Notes: a model not told the origin generated them from the letters alone. Counted from the stretch's first letter, positions 6,335 through 13,212 are shown. The stretch: 25,943 nt of DNA from CALMEH01 sp964548225 (GCA_964548225.1 CAZJQP010000075.1:1-25943), one strand, 5' to 3'. Translations and numbers: made by a program.

Positions 6335-6715
6335 ATGACATTCAAACATAAATTAATATTGGTGTTGCTTTTTATTGTGATTTGCGCCGGTGTCGGTTTC
6401 GGTCAGAACGGAACTATTACGGGCGGTTATGCGGAAACTTCGGTTTCCGACGCGGAAGTTGTGAAGGCGGCAAAGTTTGCGATTAAAAAAAGAAGCCGAC
6501 AACAGAAAAATCTTAGTTTAATCACAATAAAAAAGGCGGAATTACAAGTTGTTGCCGGTATCAATTATCAGCTTTGCTTACAAATAACTTTCAAAGACAA
6601 AAAGAGTAAAAAAATAATCGAACAATTTGTAACGGCAATCATTTACCGAAATTTGAAAAACTCATATTCGCTGACGAGTTGGACGGAAGGTTGCCGCGAT
6701 TTTGTAAAAAATTAG
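6335..6715 (+). CDS. Secreted cystatin-like protein
   Basis: A 126-residue protein with a clear Sec signal peptide (MTFKHKLILVLLFIVICAGV, cleavage near GFG-Q). The mature part follows the cystatin plan: a GG pair at the N-terminus (30-31), a helix with EVVKAAKFAIKK, the inhibitory-loop signature QVVAG at 71-75 (QxVxG), a strand YQLCLQITF, and a C-terminal hairpin with Trp116 (SLTSWTEG). Cystatins inhibit papain-type cysteine peptidases by inserting these three elements in the active-site cleft. Assignment rests on motif order, not on a search. A generic cystatin/NTF2-like fold without inhibitor activity is the alternative. It starts 6 bp after the hpt stop codon without its own obvious Shine-Dalgarno. 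Confidence 0.6.
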   Translation: MTFKHKLILVLLFIVICAGVGFGQNGTITGGYAETSVSDAEVVKAAKFAIKKRSRQQKNLSLITIKKAELQVVAGINYQLCLQITFKDKKSKKIIEQFVTAIIYRNLKNSYSLTSWTEGCRDFVKN

Positions 6716-6722
6716 GCAATAT

Positions 6723-6751
6723 TTGACTTAAGAATTTATTTCTTTTATAAT
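6723..6751 (+). promoter_or_regulatory. Sigma70-type promoter for rplU-rpmA
   Basis: TTGACT (6723-6728), a 17-bp spacer and TATAAT (6746-6751) give a near-consensus promoter, 62 bp upstream of rplU. Expected for a ribosomal-protein operon. Confidence 0.75.
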
Positions 6752-6767
6752 CTAGGATTTTCGACTA

Positions 6768-6787
6768 AAGGACAAAACCTTGTCCTT
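6768..6787 (+). promoter_or_regulatory. Hairpin in the rplU leader
   Basis: AAGGACAA (6768-6775) and TTGTCCTT (6780-6787) form an 8-bp perfect stem with loop AACC, in the predicted 5' UTR between the promoter and the rplU Shine-Dalgarno (aaaggag, near 6796). It could be an autoregulatory site or an mRNA stabiliser. No U-run follows, so it is not a terminator. Confidence 0.4.
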
Positions 6788-6813
6788 ACAAAGCGAAAGG
6801 AGATAAGCAAACA

Positions 6814-7104
6814 ATGAGTTACGCAATTATCAGAACAGGCGGAAAACAATTTCCTGTTTCGGAAGGTCAAGTCTTGCGCGTCCCGACAATTGAAGCGGAA
6901 GCCGGCAAAAAAGTTGACATCGAAACACTCGTGGTTGGCGAAGGTGCAGACGCAAAATTTGGCAGTGCAACGCTGAAAGCAACGATTGTCGGACACGGAC
7001 GCGGCGAAAAAATTATTGTTTTCAAAAAGAAACGCCGCAAACAATACAAACGCAAACAAGGGCATCGGCAGGGTTACACGGAAATTAAGATTGAGAAATT
7101 TTAG
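6814..7104 (+). CDS. rplU: 50S ribosomal protein L21
   Basis: A 96-residue L21 with the family start SYAIIRTGGKQFPVSEGQVL, central VGHGRGEKIIVFKKKRRK and the basic C-terminal KKRRKQYKRKQGHRQGYTEIKI that binds 23S rRNA. Length is normal. Strong Shine-Dalgarno (gaaaggagat, about 10 nt upstream). First gene of the rplU-rpmA operon, which has its own promoter at 6723-6751. Confidence 0.98.
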   Translation: MSYAIIRTGGKQFPVSEGQVLRVPTIEAEAGKKVDIETLVVGEGADAKFGSATLKATIVGHGRGEKIIVFKKKRRKQYKRKQGHRQGYTEIKIEKF

Positions 7105-7108
7105 TTGG

Positions 7109-7176
7109 AGGAAAACGGATTTAGTATTTAGTATTTAGGATTTTTATCTTCAATCCTAAATCAAATCCAAAATCCA
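7109..7176. repeat. Micro-repeat inverted repeat between rplU and rpmA
   Basis: The left arm is built from tttagtatttaggatt units and the right arm from aatcctaaatcaaatcc and aatccaaaatccaaaatc units. They pair imperfectly around the loop ttttatcttc. The structure sits inside the operon directly in front of rpmA and replaces the usual Shine-Dalgarno region. Same style as the hairpins near 21.2, 22.1 and 22.9 kb. Confidence 0.5.
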
Positions 7177-7186
7177 AAATCGAAAT

Positions 7187-7471
7187 ATGGCACATAAGAA
7201 AGGTGTAGGTTCATCAAGAAACGGGCGCGATTCAGCCGCGCAGAGATTGGGTTTGAAAAAATTCGGCGGAGAACACGTTCTCGGCGGAAACATTTTGGCG
7301 CGTCAACGCGGCACGAAGTGGAAACCGGGCAAAAATGTCGGTCGCGGCAAAGACGACACTTTGTTTTCATTGATTGAAGGTTTCGTCAAATTTGAAAACA
7401 AAGGTCAAAAAGGCAAATTCATCAGCGTTTATGCTGAAGGCGCGGCAGAACTTCAACCGAAAACGGCATAA
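7187..7471 (+). CDS. rpmA: 50S ribosomal protein L27
   Basis: A 94-residue L27 starting MAHKKGVGSSRNGRDSAAQR, followed by LGLKKFGGEHVLGGNILARQ and GTKWKPGKNVGRGKDDTLF, the canonical order. The N-terminus that reaches the peptidyl-transferase centre is complete, with no cleaved Firmicutes-type leader. There is no Shine-Dalgarno (the ATG follows aaaatcgaaat), so translation may depend on leaderless or structural features or coupling. A strong terminator follows at 7528-7566. Confidence 0.98.
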   Translation: MAHKKGVGSSRNGRDSAAQRLGLKKFGGEHVLGGNILARQRGTKWKPGKNVGRGKDDTLFSLIEGFVKFENKGQKGKFISVYAEGAAELQPKTA

Positions 7472-7527
7472 GACTTTGCGGTCTTAGATTTGCGATACTT
7501 TTCGCATTCTCGCAGTAATTTTTTATT

Positions 7528-7566
7528 AAGCGCACATCATATTTTTGATGTGCGCTTTGCTTTTTT
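7528..7566 (+). terminator. Rho-independent terminator of rplU-rpmA
   Basis: AAGCGCACATCA (7528-7539) pairs perfectly with 7546-7557 around a 6-nt loop, followed within 4 nt by a T-rich run (7561-7566). Confidence 0.9.
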
Positions 7567-7647
7567 CCGGCAGAGTTTTATTTTTTGGAGCAAAAAATTA
7601 CTGAAATTTTGCTGAAAAATTAAATGTTTTTATGTCCGAAAAAAAAT

Positions 7648-7787
7648 TTTTTCACACTTGATTTTCAGGTTTTGCACAAGCAATTAAGTGAATCAACTAA
7701 TTTGCTGAAAAAATTAAACTGCAAATCAAAAACGCTTACAAACTTTTCCACAGAATTTTCCACAGGCAAGCACAAAACTTTTCCACA
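7648..7787 (+). other. Cluster of DnaA-box-like nonamers
   Basis: Five matches to TTWTNCACA, all on the plus strand: TTTTTCACA 7648-7656, TTTTGCACA 7670-7678, and TTTTCCACA at 7744-7752, 7756-7764 and 7779-7787. The left flank 7567-7650 is very AT-rich, like an unwinding element. The cluster could be a replication-origin element or a DnaA-titration or regulatory site upstream of the RNA promoter at 7841. dnaA and dnaN are not in the window, so an origin call is uncertain. A 63-codon frame at 7624-7815 overlaps it and is not supported as a gene. Confidence 0.45.
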
Positions 7788-7840
7788 AGCAAGACGCGAA
7801 ATGCCGATAAAATAAGGACAAAACTTAAAGTATTTTCTAC

Positions 7841-7868
7841 TTGACATTGTAAAAAACGGGTGTAGAAT
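7841..7868 (+). promoter_or_regulatory. Sigma70-type promoter of the structured RNA
   Basis: A perfect TTGACA (7841-7846), a 16-bp spacer and TAGAAT (7863-7868) predict a start near 7875. No ORF with a Shine-Dalgarno follows before the terminator at 8364. Confidence 0.65.
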
Positions 7869-7874
7869 CCAAAT

Positions 7875-8407
7875 ATAGTCAAAAATGCTTACGGGCTTTT
7901 GACCGATACAAGGATAGGCAAACGAAAGGCGGTGACGCATTGTTTGAGGTTAGCTAAAGACGGAAATCGGCTAACATAACACCTTGAATCGAAGCCGAAA
8001 GGCTTGCTCACGAAGGAATTGAAAAATTCTTTCAGGTTGTTCGGATAAAAACGAAGAACACTTTTTGGCAAGGAACCACCGAAAAGGAGCAAAAGTCGCT
8101 TGGACTGCTTCGGCACTTCAAGCCTCGTTGACGGGAACGTAACCGTCGGTGGAGGAAAAGCCACCCCAACAAAAACCTATCGGCACGGGCGTTTCGAGAG
8201 AACGCAATTCAAGATGTGCAAACAGCTTGGACGTGCTGACCGGAGATTTAACTCGCCGCGAGTTGCTTCGGGATACAAAAAACGCGAATCGAAACGTGTG
8301 CATGTGAGATTCGCAACCTTCATCAAAGAAACCCTTCGGTGTTTCGGAGAGCAAGGCAAAAATTAGGCGTTGCTTTGAGTCAAATCGAAGCAACGCCTAG
8401 TTTTTTT
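7875..8407 (+). ncRNA. Candidate large structured non-coding RNA, unknown family
   Basis: About 530 nt between a near-consensus promoter and a perfect 12-bp terminator, with no convincing ORF. Many local helices are visible on the plus strand: GTTAGC/GCTAAC (7949-7975); AAGCC-GAAA-GGCTT (7992-8005); GAATT-GAAA-AATTC (8016-8029); GCTTG/CAAGC enclosing TGC-TTCG-GCA (8098-8123); GACGG/CCGTC (8130-8147) inside CCACC/GGTGG (8076-8152); GCGTT/AACGC (8189-8205); AACTC/GAGTT (8250-8264); GCGAATC/GATTCGC (8284-8314); GAAAC..TTCG..GTTTC (8328-8345). The GNRA and UUCG tetraloops fit only the plus strand. I compared it by eye with RNase P RNA, tmRNA, SRP RNA, 6S RNA and group I/II introns and did not find their conserved cores. 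The 5' part contains GGCAAACGAAAGGCGGTGACGC, only vaguely like a c-di-GMP-I riboswitch. Function unknown. Confidence 0.6.
8364..8407. terminator. Bidirectional intrinsic terminator
   Basis: TAGGCGTTGCTT (8364-8375) pairs perfectly with 8388-8399, followed by seven T (8401-8407) on the plus strand. On the minus strand the stem is followed by ATTTTT. It ends the RNA from the left and the delta-60 gene from the right. Confidence 0.9.
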
Positions 8408-8412
8408 GCATT

Positions 8413-11160
8413 TTACTCGTAAGCAATAAAATTCACATCAGATAATTCTTCGCTCACCATCAAAATTTGCGAAGACGGATTGAACGTAAAACGCTTTGAA
8501 GCGACGGAAATAATGTAAGTTTCGCCGATTGGAATTTCATCAAATCGAAAATATCCGAATGAACTCGTCCGCGTTGATAAAATTTCGCCGTTTGTTTTGG
8601 TTAGCGTTATGACAACATTGCGAATTCCATTACCGTTTGCCGTTGAAACTCTGCCCGAAATTGAAACATTTGCCGCCGATGGGATAAATTCGTTTTCGTA
8701 ACGCGCCACGGCAAAATCAAAATCCGTGCCGTTCCAAGTTCTTCCGGCAGCGAGAATTTTGTCGTTCAGGTAAAATCCCAAAGCATTAATTCTTGCGTTA
8801 TTGTTCGGAAAAACGGTCAAAGTTCTGCCGAGCGTTCCCCAGCCGAGCGTCAGTGAGCCGTTGGCGTTGAGCTTTGCCAAACCGAATCTTTCGCCCGCGC
8901 CCGCATCGCTTACGCCGCCGACAAGAAGTTGTCCGTCGGATTGAAGCAAAAGCGCGTTTGCCTCATCGTTCGGATTACCGATGGCGAAATCAATCAGCGA
9001 AACGCCGTTCGTGCCGAAATTTTCGGTAAAATTCGGGTCAAGTGTGCCGTTTGAAGTGTATCTAAGAACGGCGTAATCGCGGTCGGCGTTGAAACCCGTC
9101 GAACTGACGACAATTTTATTGTCCGATTGAATGACCAAATCGGTGGCGCGGTCGTTCAAAGTCGAAGACATATCGGTTGTTACAATTCCGCTCGTGCCAA
9201 AAGTTGTGTCGGTCAAAAAGGTTGTGAGTTTGCGCGAAATGCCGATAAAATCGCTCGTGCCGTCGTTGCCGTATCCGGCGACGATTAATTTTCCGTCCGT
9301 CTGCAAAGCGCATTCAAAAATTTCGTTGTTGTTGGCGTTGCCGAAATTTGAAAAGGTATCTTGTTCGAGGGTTCCGGTTGCCGAAATTCGGATGATTTTG
9401 CTGTTTCTGCTCGCCAAACCCGAACCGTTTGAACCGCAACCAATAATTTTGCCGTCTGATTGCACGGCAACGGCGAAAATCCGCAAAATTGCGCTAGTTG
9501 TAAAAATGCCGTCGCCGCTGAAAGTGGTGTCGAGAATTCCAGTGGACGTAAATTTTGCAACGATTCCGCCGATTGGGATTCCGACTTCACCCGCAACCAA
9601 AAAACTGCCATCGCCCAAAATTTTCAAATCATTAAAATAGGTCGAAGTCGTCGAATTCGTGTATTCAAAAACGCCTTCGTCCATAAAAGTTGTGTCGAGC
9701 GTGCCGTTGGCATTCAGCCGAATAAGTTTTGCCGTATTGTAGGTTTGATTCGGAGCTTCGCCCCAACCTGCGACCAAAATTTTGCCGTTTGGCAAACCCA
9801 CAATCGCTTCGACCGAAGTAAATTCCTGCGCGGACAAAACGGTCGGCTTCATCGTGCCGTCGCTTGCGACAAAATTCAGACTTGTATCAACTGCGCCGTT
9901 ATCGTTAAATCGTTGTGTGCAAACGGCGTTAGCACCCGGATTTGCTGAACGCTCCTGCGAACCGATTGCCACGATTTTACCGTCCGTTTGTAGAAATAAA
10001 TCCGAACCTTGCTCGCACCATTGCGAACGCACGATGCCGTTTCCGTCAAAACTCGAATCGAAACTTCCGTCCGTATTTAGACGAAAAATCGTAAAATCTT
10101 CGACCACAAAAAGCGATACTACGCTATAAGTCGTATCGCCGATTGCCAGAATTTTTCCGTCCGTCTGCACGGCGAGATCGTTAAAATATTTGTCGCCGCT
10201 GCCGATGTTTAAATTGGACAATTTTATGCCGTCGCCGTCGAAAGAAGTGTCGAGCGAACCATCGGAATTGTAGCGAATAATTGCGGCTTCGGTTTCGCTT
10301 CCGCTTGCGCCCGGACCACCGCCGACAATGATTTTTCCGTCTGTTTGGATTGCCAAACTTCGCGCTTCGCTGTCGCCTGCATAAACGGAAGTTACGGCGA
10401 TTCCGTCCGTATCAAAAGTCGGGTCGAGTGCGCCCGAAGTCAAAAGCCGCACAGCCGAAATATCGCCGCCCGCGTTAGTCGAATTCGTTCCCGCGACGAC
10501 GATTCTGCCGTTTGATTGAATTGCCAAACCGTAAGGCTCGTAATGATTCGGACTCAGCGAAACGATGCCGTCCGTGTCAAAAGTCGTATCGAGTGCGCCG
10601 TTCGTATTCAGCCGAATGATGATTGATTCACCCGACAAACCGCGTGAACCGATGACGATTTTGCTATCGGTTTGCAACGCAACCGACAAAGCGATTCCCG
10701 CGCCCGATATTTCAAAAATCCCGTCGCCGCTGAAAGTCGTGTCGAGCGTTCCGTTCGTATTCAGCCGAATTATATATGCTTCCGACAACGAATTGCTTTG
10801 CCCAACCGCGACAATTTTTCCGTCAGACTGAATCGCTACGGCGTTCAAATAGTCGGAATTTGAATTATTCAGAAGAAAAATCCCATCGCCGCTAAAAGTC
10901 GTATCGAGCGTTCCGTCCGCGTTGTAACGCGCCGCCAGATAATCGTAATTATTGACGGCGGCATAGCGGCTTCCGACAACGACGATTTTCCCGTCTGTCT
11001 GCACCGCCACATCGTTCGCGCCTTCATCAACCTGCGCCGCTAAAAAATCCGAAACGACATAGCCGCCCGAAACGCCAAACGTCGTGTCCAAATCGCCCGG
11101 CAAGGCGAAAATCGTGGAAGCGGAAATTAAAAATATACCGATGAAAAGCAAGTTTTTCAT
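8413..11160 (-). CDS. Secreted delta-60 repeat protein with C-terminal carboxypeptidase-regulatory-like domain
   Basis: A 915-residue protein with a signal peptide (MKNLLFIGIFLISASTIFA). Nearly all the rest is a run of delta-60 (DUF5122) repeats of about 50-60 residues, each showing a variant of VAVQTDGKIVVVG and then NADGTLDTTFSGDGI. They probably form one or two beta-propellers. Residues about 828-915 form a beta-sandwich domain (SISGRVSTANGNGIRNVVI...GYFRFDEIPIG) of the carboxypeptidase-regulatory type. Delta-60 proteins are extracellular or surface proteins of unknown function found in soil bacteria. A good Shine-Dalgarno (GGAGAAGG) precedes the ATG. The gene is single, with its own bidirectional terminator downstream and a MITE-like element upstream. 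No sorting signal is evident at the C-terminus. Confidence 0.92.
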   Translation of the reverse strand: MKNLLFIGIFLISASTIFALPGDLDTTFGVSGGYVVSDFLAAQVDEGANDVAVQTDGKIVVVGSRYAAVNNYDYLAARYNADGTLDTTFSGDGIFLLNNSNSDYLNAVAIQSDGKIVAVGQSNSLSEAYIIRLNTNGTLDTTFSGDGIFEISGAGIALSVALQTDSKIVIGSRGLSGESIIIRLNTNGALDTTFDTDGIVSLSPNHYEPYGLAIQSNGRIVVAGTNSTNAGGDISAVRLLTSGALDPTFDTDGIAVTSVYAGDSEARSLAIQTDGKIIVGGGPGASGSETEAAIIRYNSDGSLDTSFDGDGIKLSNLNIGSGDKYFNDLAVQTDGKILAIGDTTYSVVSLFVVEDFTIFRLNTDGSFDSSFDGNGIVRSQWCEQGSDLFLQTDGKIVAIGSQERSANPGANAVCTQRFNDNGAVDTSLNFVASDGTMKPTVLSAQEFTSVEAIVGLPNGKILVAGWGEAPNQTYNTAKLIRLNANGTLDTTFMDEGVFEYTNSTTSTYFNDLKILGDGSFLVAGEVGIPIGGIVAKFTSTGILDTTFSGDGIFTTSAILRIFAVAVQSDGKIIGCGSNGSGLASRNSKIIRISATGTLEQDTFSNFGNANNNEIFECALQTDGKLIVAGYGNDGTSDFIGISRKLTTFLTDTTFGTSGIVTTDMSSTLNDRATDLVIQSDNKIVVSSTGFNADRDYAVLRYTSNGTLDPNFTENFGTNGVSLIDFAIGNPNDEANALLLQSDGQLLVGGVSDAGAGERFGLAKLNANGSLTLGWGTLGRTLTVFPNNNARINALGFYLNDKILAAGRTWNGTDFDFAVARYENEFIPSAANVSISGRVSTANGNGIRNVVITLTKTNGEILSTRTSSFGYFRFDEIPIGETYIISVASKRFTFNPSSQILMVSEELSDVNFIAYE

Positions 11161-11199
11161 AAACCTTCTCCAAATAATGCGACAACTTTATCGTTTAGC

Positions 11200-11259
11200 T
11201 TTGTGAATTGCCATCTGTCTTTATGAATTGCCGTCTGTCTTTATGAATTGCCGTCTGCT
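11200..11259. repeat. Three 20-bp tandem repeats at the MITE edge
   Basis: tttgtgaattgccatctgtc, tttatgaattgccgtctgtc and tttatgaattgccgtctgct follow head to tail. The third unit is the outer end of the left inverted-repeat arm of the neighbouring element, so the other two look like duplicated termini. Confidence 0.75.
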
Positions 11260-11411
11260 TTAGCTGACGGAAAGCTAAATGTTGAAATAGGCGGCTTTAG
11301 CGCAAATTGGGCTGAAGCCAAGAGGGTGATTGATATTTTTCAAAGTTCGCTAAAGCCTGAAATCTGTTGTCTGCTTTTGTCCGTCAGCTAAAGCAGACGG
11401 CAATTCATAAA
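11240..11411. mobile_element. MITE-like / BIME-like non-autonomous element
   Basis: A 172-bp element bounded by a perfect 31-bp inverted repeat (11240-11270 against 11381-11411; arm ends tttatgaattgccgtctg) with a second nested 10-bp inverted repeat ggctttagcg (11293-11302 against 11348-11357). It has no ORF. It lies between the lipoprotein gene and the delta-60 gene. The whole element could fold into a long hairpin on either strand. No clear target-site duplication is visible, so RAYT-type palindrome spread and a classic MITE remain alternatives. Confidence 0.65.
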
Positions 11412-11435
11412 ATCTTTCGCTCATTTCAACCAAAC

Positions 11436-11882
11436 TCACGGCGTTTCGATTTTTGTAACGCTGACGGCGCAGCCTGTTTTGCTGTCCGGCACTGTTTCGC
11501 CTGTTACCTTAATCATTTTTCCGGCTTTAATTTCTTCGCCTTTGTCCGAATAAACAATCAAATCGTTCCAAGTGTAACCGCTTGGCAAAGGCTTGATTTT
11601 GTTCGGTTCGTTTTTCGCCGTCGTCCAAATCGTAACCTTGACCGAATCGCCGCTTGCATCGGCTTTGGTCATCAAAAAAATCTGATAACCAACCGCCGTA
11701 ATCGCGCCGCCTTTCGTCAGTTGAATCGTGTCAATCGTTTTCGGCAGCGAAAGATAACCTTGCAAAATCGCGTCCGTGCCTTCCGTCTGAGCGCAAACGT
11801 CTTTGATTTCAAACGGCTTCGGCGAAGTGCAACCGAACATCAAAATCACCGATGCAAAAAGTGTCAATTTGATAATTTTCAT
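11436..11882 (-). CDS. Small predicted lipoprotein
   Basis: A 148-residue protein with a lipoprotein signal (MKIIKLTLFASVILMFGC, lipobox LMFGC with Cys18). The mature part is beta-rich (DAILQGYLSLPK, YQIFLMT, VKVTIWTT, DLIVYSDKGEEIKAGKMIKVTGETV), compatible with an OB-fold-like small domain. Two further Cys (in DVCAQT and TGCAVSV) could form a disulphide. It starts 19 bp after the metallopeptidase/LysM gene, so it is the last gene of a three-gene operon. An accessory or immunity-like partner is possible, but nothing in the sequence shows this directly. Confidence 0.8.
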   Translation of the reverse strand: MKIIKLTLFASVILMFGCTSPKPFEIKDVCAQTEGTDAILQGYLSLPKTIDTIQLTKGGAITAVGYQIFLMTKADASGDSVKVTIWTTAKNEPNKIKPLPSGYTWNDLIVYSDKGEEIKAGKMIKVTGETVPDSKTGCAVSVTKIETP

Positions 11883-11901
11883 AAAATTTTCTCTCGTCTT
11901 T

Positions 11902-12651
11902 TCAAGGAATTACGAGCCGTTGCCCCGGTTTGATAATGTCGGGATTCGGACCTATTATTCGTAAATTTGCCTGATGAATAACCTTGTATTTCATCGCGTC
12001 GCCGTAATATTTTTCGGCAATTTTTGAAAGCCAATCGCCCGGTTGAACAATATAAAATCGCTCGTTTTTTTCTTCTTGCGGCTGATTTTGCTGAGGCGGA
12101 TTGATGCCGTCGCCGACAAAATTTTTCTTGATATATTTTTTATACAACGGGTCATTGAGCAAAGAATTTCTCAACGCTGTAACCCAATCGGCTTCGAGGT
12201 CGGTTTGGTAATTTTTAGCCACTTGATAACCATACATTGCTTGTTCGGAAAGTCCACCGTCTCTGCCTGCACTCAAAAGATAAAAACCTTGTGCGATATA
12301 AGCAATCGCTTCGTTGTCGAGCCACGGCATAACAATTCCTTTCACGTCATAAATGGCGTGGACGGATTCGTGAACCAGCAAACTGTGAAAAATATTCTGA
12401 GTTGTGTTATTTCTGCCGATATAAAACGTATCGGCTTTACTGTTGCCGTCGTCGCGGATGGTATATTTTGCCGTTCCTGCCGGAACTCCGCCTTCTTGAA
12501 CATCTAAATTGCCTTGCTCGATATTGAGTGCAACTGTTGCAAAATCATTAGGATAAATCTTCCATCTCGCACCTCCGTCAGCAGCGGTGTATGTAAAATT
12601 TACTCTTTGCGTGTGACTATTTCTCAAAACATTGATAACTGTTTGTTTCAT
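11902..12651 (-). CDS. Putative HExxH zinc metallopeptidase with C-terminal LysM domain
   Basis: The best start is ATG at 12651 (249 residues), because a strong Shine-Dalgarno GGAGG lies about 8 nt before it. A longer frame from a TTG at 12666 would bury that site. Residues 94-98 are HESVH (HExxH) in FHSLLVHESVHAIYD, and Glu114 in WLDNEAIAYIA is a plausible third zinc ligand, as in gluzincin-type peptidases. The C-terminal 50 residues are a LysM domain (YIVQPGDWLSKIAEKYYGD ... NPDIIKPGQRLVIP) that binds peptidoglycan or glycan, or acts as the LysM adaptor used in contractile injection systems. There is no signal peptide, so export through a dedicated machine or a cytoplasmic role must be considered. 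It lies 21 bp after the permuted papain-like gene and before a lipoprotein gene. Confidence 0.72.
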   Translation of the reverse strand: MKQTVINVLRNSHTQRVNFTYTAADGGARWKIYPNDFATVALNIEQGNLDVQEGGVPAGTAKYTIRDDGNSKADTFYIGRNNTTQNIFHSLLVHESVHAIYDVKGIVMPWLDNEAIAYIAQGFYLLSAGRDGGLSEQAMYGYQVAKNYQTDLEADWVTALRNSLLNDPLYKKYIKKNFVGDGINPPQQNQPQEEKNERFYIVQPGDWLSKIAEKYYGDAMKYKVIHQANLRIIGPNPDIIKPGQRLVIP

Positions 12652-12672
12652 CTCAATTTCCTCCAATTCTCG

Positions 12673-13212
12673 CTACTTGAACATTCTTCTGGGAATAGAT
12701 TCTTCTTCGCCGCAATCAATACCCGAAAATTCTCCGGCTCTTAAGCGTTCAGAATATGGAACGCCGGCAACTTCAAACAGAGTGTTCACCCACGCCGCGC
12801 AATTTTGGTCAAATCTTTGGATTTGTATCGGATTGGTTTGCGAATTTTTTTCAAAATTTGCACATAAGGTCAGTAACCGTTTGGAAAATGTATAATTACA
12901 GCCGTTCGGCGCATTTATCTCGTGTCCTTGAAAATCCCAATTTGATTCGGGTCCGAACCATCCTGAATCCGCAGGATTATCAAGTTTTTCGCGGACTGAT
13001 TTTACGTCCAACGCATTGTTCGGATTAAAAGTCATATTGTTGTTATAGCCAACATTTGCCGCCAACGTAAAAAACTTCATACCCTTGTATTCATTAGGCA
13101 TAATGCCAAATTGCTGACAAGTTTCGTTGTTGCCCGTAACCAAGACGAAATGATGATTGCCGGGATATAAATAATGCTCTACATTTCTCGCCGCCCAATA
13201 CACTATTGTCAT
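12673..13212 (-). CDS. Possible permuted papain-fold (NlpC/P60- or LRAT-like) enzyme
   Basis: A 179-residue protein with a strong Shine-Dalgarno (AAGGAG). I do not recognise the family with certainty. It has His20-His21 at the start of a hydrophobic strand (NHHFVLVTG) and, near the C-terminus, QNCAAWVNTLFEVAGV with Asn137-Cys138 heading a helix. The order His then Asn-Cys is that of circularly permuted papain-fold enzymes (LRAT, permuted NlpC/P60), which act as peptidases, amidases or acyltransferases. There is no signal peptide or membrane segment. First gene of a leftward operon with the LysM metallopeptidase and a lipoprotein, which together suggest a secreted or injected enzyme set or toxin module. 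The NC pair could instead be structural. Confidence 0.5.
   Translation of the reverse strand: MTIVYWAARNVEHYLYPGNHHFVLVTGNNETCQQFGIMPNEYKGMKFFTLAANVGYNNNMTFNPNNALDVKSVREKLDNPADSGWFGPESNWDFQGHEINAPNGCNYTFSKRLLTLCANFEKNSQTNPIQIQRFDQNCAAWVNTLFEVAGVPYSERLRAGEFSGIDCGEEESIPRRMFK

Noticed and set aside
7624..7815. 63-codon ORF over the DnaA-box cluster
   Set aside because: No Shine-Dalgarno, low-complexity composition, and the repeated TTTTCCACA words explain the sequence better.
7910..7960. Resemblance to a c-di-GMP-I (GEMM) riboswitch (GGCAAAC, GAAA, GACGCA)
   Set aside because: The helix between GGCAAAC and GAAA is missing, the GG before ACGC is not in place and no gene follows. The words alone are not enough.
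8100..8366. 88-codon ORF inside the structured RNA (and three minus-strand ORFs there)
   Set aside because: No start signal, no recognisable domain, and it runs through several strong hairpins and into the terminator stem.
7875..8407. RNase P RNA, tmRNA or SRP RNA
   Set aside because: No GAGGAAAGTCC / ACAGAA core, no tRNA-like ends or tag frame, and no GGAAGGA-type SRP loop could be found.
12043..12507. 154-codon plus-strand ORF opposite the LysM metallopeptidase
   Set aside because: Shadow of a gene with a good Shine-Dalgarno and two recognisable domains.
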